64,000 nucleotides of DNA from Vibrio natriegens NBRC 15636 = ATCC 14048 = DSM 759 (lineage in GTDB: Bacteria > Pseudomonadota > Gammaproteobacteria > Enterobacterales > Vibrionaceae). Shown here piece by piece: positions 24,895 through 32,820 of this stretch. The notes beneath the pieces were generated by a model. The model worked only from the letters and a program-made list of their open reading frames with translations, was not told the origin of the DNA and made no database searches. Positions within the stretch are counted from its first letter, which is position 1; each line of letters starts with the position of its first letter. The position numbers and the translations under genes were made by a program. The stretch lies in the NCBI RefSeq assembly GCF_035621455.1, contig NZ_CP141823.1, forward strand, positions 62,001-126,000, read 5' to 3'.

Positions 24895-26019
24895 GTGACT
24901 CAAAACAGACCACCTATTATCTGGTTGAATATATTAATATTTTCGGCCAGCTTCGTTCTTACTTTCATTGTTGCACCTTGGTATGCCTACCGCTTTGGGT
25001 TGGGCTGGGAACATTTGATTTGGGGCATTATTGCGTTCAGTTTTACCAACTTGTCGATTACTGCGGGATATCATCGCCTTTGGAGCCACAAAACGTATGA
25101 GGCTCATCCAATTTTACGTTTCGTATTTGCTATAGGCGGTGCGTTTTCTCTACAAAACAGTGCATTACATTGGTCGTCCGATCACCGTGTCCATCACAAA
25201 CACGTGGATAACAACGATAAAGATCCCTATTCAGCCAAGCGTGGCTTCTGGTACTCACACATTGGCTGGATGCTACGTGATTACAATAAGTCCAAGCAAA
25301 ATGAATACACTAACTGTCGTGATCTGAAACGCGACAAGATTGTGATGTGGCAACACGACTACTATGTCCCACTTGCGCTAGTGACAAATATCGGTTTTCC
25401 CGTTGCCTTGGGACTTCTTTATGGTGATGTATGGGGAATGCTACTGGTTGTGGGCGCAGTTCGCTTATTTATGAGCCACCACACGACCTTTTTTATCAAT
25501 TCATTGGCTCATGTTTGGGGTAAACAGACGTTTACTGACAAAAATACAGCGCGTGATAATGGAATCCTGGCCTTTTTTACCTTTGGCGAGGGTTACCATA
25601 ATTTTCATCACATCTTTGAGAATGACTACCGTAACGGCGTATATTGGTGGCATTACGACCCAACCAAATGGCTGATTAAATCTTGCTCTTGGTTAGGGTT
25701 AACCTCGAAATTACGTACAACGCCGACTTTCAGAATAGAAAAAGCGCGGGCTACCCAATTGTTGAAGACAACTAAAGAAAAGCTAGAATCAAGGCCTAAT
25801 ACACAACCGATTCTCGACCAACTTCAGCAAGAGTTTGATTCTCTTGTTCATCATATGCAGGAGTACTATGAAGTTCGAAAAGAGCTGTTCAGTCAAAAGA
25901 CCGCAGACGTCGTGAAAAAGTATGAATACTCACTCTGCAAATTGAAGTATCAGCAGATCAAAGCCGAGTTTGAAAGACAACAGCAGAGCTGGAATCTAAT
26001 GATTCGTCAATACGCGTAA
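24895..26019 (+). CDS. Acyl-lipid/acyl-CoA fatty acid desaturase
   Basis: GTG 24895 is chosen because AGGAA lies seven bases upstream; an in-frame TTG at 24868 has none. The 374-residue membrane di-iron enzyme has the three histidine boxes: HRLWSH (about 59-64), HRVHHKH (about 97-103) and HNFHH (about 237-241), with hydrophobic segments between. The family inserts a double bond, usually delta-9, into saturated acyl chains using oxygen. A charged, probably coiled C-terminal extension of about 100 residues (from about 275) is longer than in minimal members. A FabR-like operator on its promoter suggests control by membrane unsaturation. Electron donor not in the window. Confidence 0.9.
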   Translation: MTQNRPPIIWLNILIFSASFVLTFIVAPWYAYRFGLGWEHLIWGIIAFSFTNLSITAGYHRLWSHKTYEAHPILRFVFAIGGAFSLQNSALHWSSDHRVHHKHVDNNDKDPYSAKRGFWYSHIGWMLRDYNKSKQNEYTNCRDLKRDKIVMWQHDYYVPLALVTNIGFPVALGLLYGDVWGMLLVVGAVRLFMSHHTTFFINSLAHVWGKQTFTDKNTARDNGILAFFTFGEGYHNFHHIFENDYRNGVYWWHYDPTKWLIKSCSWLGLTSKLRTTPTFRIEKARATQLLKTTKEKLESRPNTQPILDQLQQEFDSLVHHMQEYYEVRKELFSQKTADVVKKYEYSLCKLKYQQIKAEFERQQQSWNLMIRQYA

Positions 26020-26040
26020 CCTTATCCCGACCTCCTGTTA

Positions 26041-26066
26041 AAAAGCTCCGAGTTATCGGGGCTTTT
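26041..26066 (+). terminator. Rho-independent terminator after the desaturase
   Basis: AAAAGCTCCG (26041-26050) pairs with CGGGGCTTTT (26057-26066) with one G-T pair, then GCTTCTT. Reasonable terminator 20 bases after the stop codon. Confidence 0.75.
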
Positions 26067-26377
26067 GCTTCTTATATCCCTCTTAATTCACAATCCGCTT
26101 TCAACTGCCTTTTTTGAAAATTTTCTGGACACCAAGTCGTTTTAATTGCAAATCAACCTCAGTATTTTGTTTCTTTCCTAACCATACAATTCAGCATATA
26201 ACACCTATTAATCCATAATTAAACAAAATAATAAATCGTCGTTAGTTATTAAATTATAATTTGTTTTAGATCATGTAAGTCCCAGATTCAACTCGTGCCA
26301 CAGACAAGAATTCTGTACATTCTCTGTCATAAATTGACACAGTTTCATCCTTTTTTTCATTACATCTGGAGACACTT
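26067..26377 (+). promoter_or_regulatory. AT-rich upstream region of the DcuC-type gene
   Basis: About 310 bases, markedly AT-rich from 26160 to 26260. The gene start has GGAGA eight bases upstream. I looked for an FNR-type site (TTGAT-N4-ATCAA), expected for an anaerobic transporter, and did not find a convincing one. No coding ORF. Confidence 0.35.
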
Positions 26378-27745
26378 ATGCTAGAGCTCTTAATTGGCTT
26401 AATAGTGACCATTGCCGTGGGCTACTTTATTGTCAAAGGCTATAAAGCAGCCGGCGTGCTTTTAACTGCAGGTATTAGTTTACTTCTCATGACTGGCTTT
26501 TTAGGCCACCAAGTTCTGCCATCAAGCATCACTTCAACAGGAAACATGGTAACGGACTCATTAGAATACGTTAAATACATGCTTCAATACCGTGGTGGTG
26601 GCTTAGGCATGCAGATTATGCTGCTTTGTGGTTTTGCGTCTTACATGACACACATCGGCGCCAACAACGTAGTAGTAAAACAGTTCTCGAAACCACTTTC
26701 TGTCATTAAGTCTCCTTATGTTCTTTTAGTTGCAGCGTACATCGTGGCTTGTTTGATGTCTCTAGCAGTAAGCTCAGCGACTGGTTTAGGTGTACTTTTG
26801 ATGGCAACGCTATTCCCGATGATGGTAGCGATGGGTATCTCGCGCCCAGCAGCCGTTGCAGTCTGTGCGTCACCAGCCGCGATCATTCTTTCTCCGACTT
26901 CAGGCGATGTGGTTATCGCTGCAGAGAAATCAGGACTGGCTCTTGATGTATTTGCTGTGCAAACCGTTCTACCTGTATCGATTTGCGCCATCATCGTCAT
27001 GGCTGCGGCTGCTTTCTTTTGGAACAAGTATCTGGATAAGAAAGAAAATACGCCAATGGAAAAAATTGACGTATCAGAAATCAAAGCTGATGCACCGGCG
27101 TTTTACGCAGCACTGCCGTTTTTGCCAATCTTCGGTGTCTTTCTCTTCAATGGCCGTACCATCCCAGGCTTAAGTCTGGATATCTATACCATCGTGGTTG
27201 GCTCTATTTTCTTGGGTGCGATTATTCATTACGTTGTAAATAAGTTTGACGGCAAAAAGTCTCTGGAAGATCTGGATTCTTGTTACGAAGGTATGGCCGA
27301 CGCGTTTAAAGGCGTAGTAATGCTGTTGGTTGCTGCTGGTGTATTTGCACAAGGTCTGATGTCTATTGGCGCAATTGATAACCTACTTCACCTAGCGGAT
27401 CAGGCTGGTGCTGGCGGCATTGCTCTTATGCTGATTTTGACAGCCCTAACTGTTGCGGCAGCAATCGCTACAGGCTCTGGTAACGCACCATTCTATGCTT
27501 TCGTTGAGCTTGCTCCTTCACTGGCAGCGAAAATGGGCCTGAACCCTGCGTTCTTAATCATCCCAATGCTGCAAGCATCGAATCTAGGTCGCACGATTTC
27601 TCCGGTATCAGGCGTCATCGTAGCCACATCTGGCATGGCGAAAATAAGCCCATTCGAAGTGGTTAAACGTACCTCTGTACCTGTACTGGCAGGCTTGGTA
27701 ACAGTAATCATAGGCACAATGGTACTGGTACCAATGAGTGCTTAG
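26378..27745 (+). CDS. DcuC-family C4-dicarboxylate transporter
   Basis: A 455-residue inner-membrane protein with about 12 helices. The sequence (RGGGLGMQIMLLCGFASYMTHIG near 71-93, SSATGLGVLLMATLFPMMVAMGISRPAA near 131-158, ATGSGNAPFYAFVELAP near 362-378) follows the DcuC group. DcuC proteins exchange succinate for fumarate or other C4-dicarboxylates, mainly without oxygen. It is a single gene with its own terminator. Together with the DASS transporter and OFA transporter in this window it adds to an organic-acid transport theme. Substrate preference is inferred from family. Confidence 0.87.
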   Translation: MLELLIGLIVTIAVGYFIVKGYKAAGVLLTAGISLLLMTGFLGHQVLPSSITSTGNMVTDSLEYVKYMLQYRGGGLGMQIMLLCGFASYMTHIGANNVVVKQFSKPLSVIKSPYVLLVAAYIVACLMSLAVSSATGLGVLLMATLFPMMVAMGISRPAAVAVCASPAAIILSPTSGDVVIAAEKSGLALDVFAVQTVLPVSICAIIVMAAAAFFWNKYLDKKENTPMEKIDVSEIKADAPAFYAALPFLPIFGVFLFNGRTIPGLSLDIYTIVVGSIFLGAIIHYVVNKFDGKKSLEDLDSCYEGMADAFKGVVMLLVAAGVFAQGLMSIGAIDNLLHLADQAGAGGIALMLILTALTVAAAIATGSGNAPFYAFVELAPSLAAKMGLNPAFLIIPMLQASNLGRTISPVSGVIVATSGMAKISPFEVVKRTSVPVLAGLVTVIIGTMVLVPMSA

Positions 27746-27780
27746 TAGGTCTGGTGACAACATCTAGTTTCAAAAATCAC

Positions 27781-27808
27781 AAAGGCCCGATGCAACGTCG
27801 GGCCTTTT
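27781..27808 (+). terminator. Rho-independent terminator after the DcuC gene
   Basis: AAAGGCCCGA (27781-27790) pairs with TCGGGCCTTT (27798-27807) and ends in TTTTC. Strong GC-rich stem. Confidence 0.88.
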
Positions 27809-27997
27809 CATTTATAGCAGTGCTACTCCAGTCTTCTATTACCTCTTCCCTGTCTTTCCAATCACTCTCACAACCTATTAACATTATTCAACACGTGACA
27901 TATTTCGCGTATGTGCAACGGTATTCGCGTTAGAGTTTGCTTACTGTGTCAGCAGCTTATATAAAAAACCTAACTTACTCGAAACCTGGAACTGATT

Positions 27998-28588
27998 ATG
28001 ACTGCACTGATCGTCTTTATTGTTATTGTTCTCCTTATCGCGGCATACGCCATTAGCATCTACAACAAACTGGTGACTCTGCGAAACCGATTCAAAAACA
28101 GCTTTGCTCAAATCGAAGTTCAACTCAAACGCCGCTACGACCTAATTCCAAATTTAGTCAACACCGCAAAAGGCTATATGGAGCATGAGAAAGAGACATT
28201 CGAACGTGTAATTCAAGCACGAAACCAAGCATTATCTGGTCTTAAGGCAGCGAGTGAAGCGCCAGACAGCGATGCTGCGATAAGCCAACTTAGCCAAGCG
28301 GAAGGCATGTTACAAAGCGCTCTAGGTAAACTTAATGTTGTAGTTGAAGCTTACCCAGAGCTAAAAGCCAATGAGACAATGAGCCAATTGCAAGAAGAGT
28401 TGACCAGTACAGAAAATAAAGTCGCGTTTGCGCGTCAGGCATTTAATGATTCAGTAACCAGCTATAACATCTACAAACAAACTTTCCCTCCCGTCATTTT
28501 TGCCAACATGTTTGGATTTCAGGACGGTAAATTGCTCGAGTTTGCTGATAGCGAAGCCATCCAAGAAGCGCCGAAGGTTGAGTTTTAA
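27998..28588 (+). CDS. LemA-family membrane protein
   Basis: A 196-residue protein with one N-terminal TM helix (about 3-21, ALIVFIVIVLLIAAYAISIY) followed by a helical domain. QLKRRYDLIPNLVNTAKGYMEHEKE (about 43-67) is the LemA signature. The family has a long helical bundle outside the membrane, with no settled function. The stop codon overlaps the start of the M48 peptidase gene (TAATG), so the two are translated together. LemA is often paired with HtpX-like peptidases, which is what is seen here. Confidence 0.9.
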   Translation: MTALIVFIVIVLLIAAYAISIYNKLVTLRNRFKNSFAQIEVQLKRRYDLIPNLVNTAKGYMEHEKETFERVIQARNQALSGLKAASEAPDSDAAISQLSQAEGMLQSALGKLNVVVEAYPELKANETMSQLQEELTSTENKVAFARQAFNDSVTSYNIYKQTFPPVIFANMFGFQDGKLLEFADSEAIQEAPKVEF

Positions 28589-30444
28589 TGGATTTTTTTC
28601 ACCATCAAGATACTGCACGTCAGCGAACCGGGCTTTTAGTCATGCTGTTTGTGTTGGCAATATTAGCCATCACCAGTCTGGTTAGTATTGCATCGATTGG
28701 TATCTATTTTGGCACCACTGGTAAGCCATTTGATACCCAAAACGTCATAACTTATGGTTTGTTAAGCTTTGCCGGAGTAACGTTAGTTGTCTTCGTTAGT
28801 TCATTCATTCGGCTTAGCGAGCTAAGTTCAAATGGTGGACGCGGAGTGGCAGAAAGTATTGGAGGCAAACTTATTTCGCCAGATACGTTAGATTCGAAGC
28901 ACAGGCAACTGCTTAATGTCGTTGAAGAGATGGCAATTGCTTCGGGCATTCCTGTTCCTTCTGTCTACTTGATGGCAGAAGAACAAGGAATTAACGCTTT
29001 TGCCGCAGGTATGAGTATCGACGACGCTGTCATTGGCGTAACCCAGGGAGCCCTTGATAGCTTTAATCGTGATGAACTTCAGGGCGTCATCGCGCATGAA
29101 TTTAGCCATATCCTGAATGGCGACATGCGCCTCAACACTCGACTGATTGGTGTCTTATTCGGCATTACGTGTATCGCTCATTTTGGCCACTTAGTACTGG
29201 ATAATTCTCACCGTACATCTCGGGGACTTTCACGTAGCTCTTCAGATTCCAGCAAAGGTTATGCCGCCATTCTACTGATCGCTATCGTCTGTCTGATACT
29301 GGGTTGGTTAGGCACACTGTTTGGTTCTATGATAAAAGCCGCGATCTCTCGTCAGCGTGAATTTTTAGCCGACGCGAGTGCCGTTCAGTTTACGCGTAAC
29401 GATCAGGGAATAGCAGGCGCACTCAAAAAAATTGGCAGCAATTCTCACGGCTCGACACTTGATACCAAAGCAAGTGACGAAATGAGTCATATGATGTTTG
29501 GACAAAGTAAGCTCTCCGGATTTTCTGGTTTGTTTGCAACTCACCCACCGCTTGATGAAAGAATTCGCCGTATTGAGCCTAACTGGGATGGAAACTATTC
29601 GCACCTGACTGACAATAGCAGTGCCTCTTTTACTGGTGATCAAATAAGCGGATTTGCGGAAAACGCACCACTAACTCCCAACAAGCCAGATACAGCGCCT
29701 GTTCAGTTCAATGACGCAGGCCAGCGGTTAATTGAACAACTACCTTCAGAACTTGTGGACCTTGCGCGTGAGCCCTACAGTGCGCGCTTCATTACTTTCC
29801 TAATCATCTTCGATGGCAGTGATATTCAACGAGAGATGATAAAATGTCACATACCACCTTCCTCTCAAACGAAGCTACTCCTTTGGCTCGATTACGAAAT
29901 ACCGCTTCATCTCCGCTTTCCTTTGCTTGAATTAGCAATACCCGCTCTTAAATCCCTTAGCGAAGGTCAGCGGAATAGACTTTGTGAAGTGCTGCGTGAT
30001 CTTTCTCAAACTGATAATGATTACTCGCTGGCAGAATGGTGCGTGATCAACTTGCTGGAAAAACAGTTACTTGTTTCTTTTGGGAATACGAAGCAGAAAA
30101 AAACATTAAAACAGCTAAAAGAAAGTGTGTTTTGGTTGCTCAGGGAACTGGCTTGGGTTAGCCACTCCCAACAGGATCATGCACAACGCGCGTACCACTC
30201 TGCGCTCGCTTGTTTGGGGTTTCCTAAACATGATTTAGAAAAAGCAAATGACAACTGGAGTTTGAGCCGTGCTGCGCTGGAACTGCTACTGCAGTTAAAA
30301 CCAAAAGAACGAGAAAGGTTTGTTAAGGCATGCCGACTCGCAATCGAGTCTGATGGTGAAGTTACGGTCGCAGAAGGAGAGCTTTATCGCGTTGTGGCTT
30401 GCTTCCTTGAAGTACCAGAACCGCCACTAACAATATCTGGTTAG
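28588..30444 (+). CDS. M48-family membrane metallopeptidase with TerB-like tail
   Basis: A 618-residue integral membrane protease. Two N-terminal TM helices (about 15-40 and 53-71) precede the peptidase domain. HEFSH at 170-174 supplies two zinc ligands and the catalytic Glu; EFLADASAVQFT (about 258-269) supplies the third ligand. A further hydrophobic hairpin lies at about 225-250. It resembles HtpX, which degrades misfolded membrane proteins, but HtpX has about 290 residues. The extra C-terminal part (about 345-618) is soluble and ends in a stretch like the TerB fold (ACRLAIESDGEVTVAEGEL). It is coupled to lemA. Substrates unknown. Confidence 0.87.
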   Translation: MDFFHHQDTARQRTGLLVMLFVLAILAITSLVSIASIGIYFGTTGKPFDTQNVITYGLLSFAGVTLVVFVSSFIRLSELSSNGGRGVAESIGGKLISPDTLDSKHRQLLNVVEEMAIASGIPVPSVYLMAEEQGINAFAAGMSIDDAVIGVTQGALDSFNRDELQGVIAHEFSHILNGDMRLNTRLIGVLFGITCIAHFGHLVLDNSHRTSRGLSRSSSDSSKGYAAILLIAIVCLILGWLGTLFGSMIKAAISRQREFLADASAVQFTRNDQGIAGALKKIGSNSHGSTLDTKASDEMSHMMFGQSKLSGFSGLFATHPPLDERIRRIEPNWDGNYSHLTDNSSASFTGDQISGFAENAPLTPNKPDTAPVQFNDAGQRLIEQLPSELVDLAREPYSARFITFLIIFDGSDIQREMIKCHIPPSSQTKLLLWLDYEIPLHLRFPLLELAIPALKSLSEGQRNRLCEVLRDLSQTDNDYSLAEWCVINLLEKQLLVSFGNTKQKKTLKQLKESVFWLLRELAWVSHSQQDHAQRAYHSALACLGFPKHDLEKANDNWSLSRAALELLLQLKPKERERFVKACRLAIESDGEVTVAEGELYRVVACFLEVPEPPLTISG

Positions 30445-30481
30445 AAACGTATCTTTGTTTTTCGCCTTTAATACAAAAAGC

Positions 30482-30512
30482 AAAACGCCAGCGAATTATC
30501 GCTGGCGTTTTT
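30482..30512. terminator. Bidirectional terminator, M48 gene and small membrane protein
   Basis: AAAACGCCAGCGA (30482-30494) pairs with TCGCTGGCGTTTT (30499-30511) over a four-base loop. A- and T-rich flanks on both sides allow termination on both strands. Confidence 0.88.
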
Positions 30513-30527
30513 CTAACATTATCTTTT

Positions 30528-30884
30528 TTACGCGGCTTTAAAGCGCTCTGGAACTCGTGTAACGCTTTGGCGGTAACTAAACCACAGATACGTTACTGCC
30601 AGAGAGAAGAAGAAGTAAGACAACGCAAACACTATAGGCGAAGTAATCAGTTCCGCAGACATACCCCACATTACACCAGTAACGGTAATTGCCAATTTAG
30701 ACAGCATGCCACAGATTAACAAGAACAGCGCAAGTTGCGGGAAGCGAGAGCTACGAAAAGCGAAAAAGTAGCAGCTACCAACAGCCAAGGAAGCGATAGA
30801 AAGACCTAACATAAATGAATGGAAATGCTCTGCCGATGCCACACCTGCAGAAACAGAAGCGAAAAGCACTAGGAACAGTTTCAT
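30528..30884 (-). CDS. Small four-helix membrane protein, function unknown
   Basis: A 118-residue protein that is hydrophobic almost throughout, with about four segments: 2-18, 24-44, 48-72 and 80-104, then a basic tail (YRQSVTRVPERFKAA). Segment one could be a signal peptide (ending SAGVASAEH). AGGTAACTT precedes the ATG. I do not recognise the family and see no catalytic residues. It stands alone between a shared terminator and a long intergenic region. Confidence 0.65.
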   Translation of the reverse strand: MKLFLVLFASVSAGVASAEHFHSFMLGLSIASLAVGSCYFFAFRSSRFPQLALFLLICGMLSKLAITVTGVMWGMSAELITSPIVFALSYFFFSLAVTYLWFSYRQSVTRVPERFKAA

Positions 30885-31448
30885 AAGTTACCTCACAATA
30901 AATCGAAAAAAGCATCCCTTCATAAATGAAAACTCATTTTTCGCTATATTCTGCTCATTTTGCATGCTATTACAAGCACATTTTTTGCTCGCTTTATGTA
31001 CAACCCACCCAACCAAATAACCTTATTACAAAAGGTTAACAACTTAATCCTTATAAATCCTTTGTATCCAATACTTAGCTTTAGAAGCTCTCATTTTAGG
31101 CAATCTTGTCACAAAGTGTTAACACAGAAATATTTCGTAACTTTTCTCTAAAAATGTGAACTAAATATCTAAGTTCAACATGTTCACCTAATTTCTTTAC
31201 AGCATCAAACAAGACAACGACACCACCCAACCCCATTAACGAGTTATTTACATCTATCGCCGTATAGGTGCACATGGTTTTATAGATTCAAATAAATTTT
31301 AAAACTAACCTCAAAAAGAGATTCCAATCACATATTTATTGGTTATAATCCGCGCCAATTGCGTCAAATGTTGAAAAACGCAAACTTATTTTTATAAAAA
31401 ACACCTTTAAACCCACCACTCTTTAATGCTGGAGAGAAGGAATTCCAA
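30885..31448 (+). promoter_or_regulatory. Long leader region of the OFA transporter gene
   Basis: No convincing gene fills this 560-base gap. A perfect palindrome GTGTTAACAC lies at 31116-31125. A good -10 hexamer TATAAT is at 31344-31349. Just after it, TTGCGT (31359-31364) and ACGCAA (31378-31383) form a hairpin followed by a T-rich stretch, which would sit at the very 5' end of the transcript. A leader ORF (31449-31514) follows with a good ribosome site. The set looks like an attenuation-type leader. Confidence 0.45.
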
Positions 31449-31514
31449 ATGCTGATTGTCAGCGATTGGTTCCATACTCCCGACAAAGAGTTAACCGAGA
31501 GAAAAAATGAGTAA
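31449..31514 (+). CDS. Possible 21-residue leader peptide overlapping the OFA transporter start
   Basis: ATG 31449 has AAGGAA eight bases upstream, a better ribosome site than that of the transporter itself. The peptide begins MLIVSDWFHTPDKELTERK and ends NE. Its stop codon (31512-31514) lies eight bases inside the transporter gene, in another frame, which would couple the two. No similarity is recognised. It is shorter than normal ORF thresholds. A chance ORF is possible. Confidence 0.4.
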   Translation: MLIVSDWFHTPDKELTERKNE

Positions 31515-32739
31515 GATTGATAAAGCGATGCGTATCCTGCTAGCAGGTTTCTGCATCAACCTTTGTCTTGGCATCCTGTATGCTTGGAGTGTATTCAATA
31601 AGGCACTGGTAACTGAATCCGGTTGGACAGCTGCAGAAGCTTCTGCACCGTACGCGACTGCAACCATCACTTTCTCTATCTGTCTTCTTGTTGCAGGCAT
31701 CCTACAAGACCGCATGGGTCCACGTTTGATCCTTATTCTTGGTACGGTTCTAACAGGTTTGGGCATGATCGCATCTGGCTTTGTTGACTCACCATTGATG
31801 CTGAACATCACTTTCGGTGTGATCACTGGTGCTGGTATCGGCTTTGGTTACGCATGTTTGTCACCTTCTGCAATGAAATGGTTCCACGCCTCTAAGAAAG
31901 GTATGGTTAACGGAATCATCGCAGCAGGTTTTGGTCTGGCAGCTATTTACCTAGCGCCTGTAACGTCTGCATTGATCGAAAGCCTGGGCATCCAAACCAG
32001 CTTTATGATTCTTGGTGTTGGTGTCCTGGCGATTGCCGTTCCACTTGCAGCAACCATTAACAACCCACCAGCCGATTACACGCCAGCAGAGCCTAAAGTA
32101 AAAGAAGGCCAAGCACCTAAAGCGCTTAAAAAGTCTGACGATTTAACCTGGAAAGCGATGCTGAAAACGCCACAGTTCTACTCACTATGGATCATGTATG
32201 CGTTTGCAGCTTCTGTTGGTCTTATGATCATCGGTAACATCACGACAATTGCAAGTGTTCAAGCTAACCTGCCTAACGCGGTTTACCTGGCGTCTATTCT
32301 TGCAGTATTCAACTCAGGTGGTCGTGTTGTTGCTGGTATGCTTGCAGACAAAATTGGCGGCGTTCGCACGCTTCTGCTTGCTTTCATCCTGCAAGGCGTC
32401 AACATGGCGTTGTTCGCAACGTTCGATTCAGAGTTTACCCTAATCATTGGTACCGCTATCGCAGCAGTTGGTTACGGCACACTTCTGGCTGTATTCCCTA
32501 CTCTTACAGCAGAATTCTACGGTCTGAAAAACTACGGAACTAACTATGGTGTGCTATACACAGCATGGGGTATTGGTGGCGCTATTGGTGCAGCTGTAGT
32601 TGGTTACTCAATGACGAATGGCGAAGGTTACACTCTGGCTTACACCGTTTCTGCAGCAATGATGGCAGTATGTATCGTATTAGCATTCATCACTAAGCCA
32701 CTAACTGAAGCAAAAGTTGCGAAGCTTAAAATCGCATAA
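31507..32739 (+). CDS. OFA-family MFS transporter (oxalate/formate antiporter type)
   Basis: A 410-residue inner-membrane protein with 12 helices. GFCINLCLGILYAWSVF (about 15-31) is the first-helix signature of the OFA group, and DRMGPRLILILGTVLTGLG (about 64-82) is the MFS loop 2-3 motif. A basic cytoplasmic loop (about 185-215) divides two halves. Characterised members exchange oxalate for formate or take up other small carboxylates; the substrate here is unknown. It begins within an upstream leader ORF and ends at a strong terminator. Confidence 0.86.
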   Translation: MSKIDKAMRILLAGFCINLCLGILYAWSVFNKALVTESGWTAAEASAPYATATITFSICLLVAGILQDRMGPRLILILGTVLTGLGMIASGFVDSPLMLNITFGVITGAGIGFGYACLSPSAMKWFHASKKGMVNGIIAAGFGLAAIYLAPVTSALIESLGIQTSFMILGVGVLAIAVPLAATINNPPADYTPAEPKVKEGQAPKALKKSDDLTWKAMLKTPQFYSLWIMYAFAASVGLMIIGNITTIASVQANLPNAVYLASILAVFNSGGRVVAGMLADKIGGVRTLLLAFILQGVNMALFATFDSEFTLIIGTAIAAVGYGTLLAVFPTLTAEFYGLKNYGTNYGVLYTAWGIGGAIGAAVVGYSMTNGEGYTLAYTVSAAMMAVCIVLAFITKPLTEAKVAKLKIA

Positions 32740-32760
32740 TTGTGGATTGATTTGATGTTG

Positions 32761-32792
32761 AAAAGGCTTAACCTATTGGTTAAGCCTTTTTT
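32761..32792 (+). terminator. Rho-independent terminator after the OFA transporter
   Basis: AAAAGGCTTAACC (32761-32773) pairs perfectly with GGTTAAGCCTTTT (32778-32790) over a TATT loop and ends in TTTTTT. Confidence 0.92.
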
Positions 32793-32820
32793 GTTATCGG
32801 TATAAAAATCCTGTCGAATT

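Noticed and set aside
26716..27084. 122-codon minus-strand frame inside the DcuC gene
   Set aside because: Antisense to a well-supported membrane transporter; shadow frame of a GC-biased membrane gene.
30960..31151. 63-codon plus-strand frame in the OFA leader region
   Set aside because: No ribosome site, no similarity, and sequence composition typical of AT-rich non-coding DNA.
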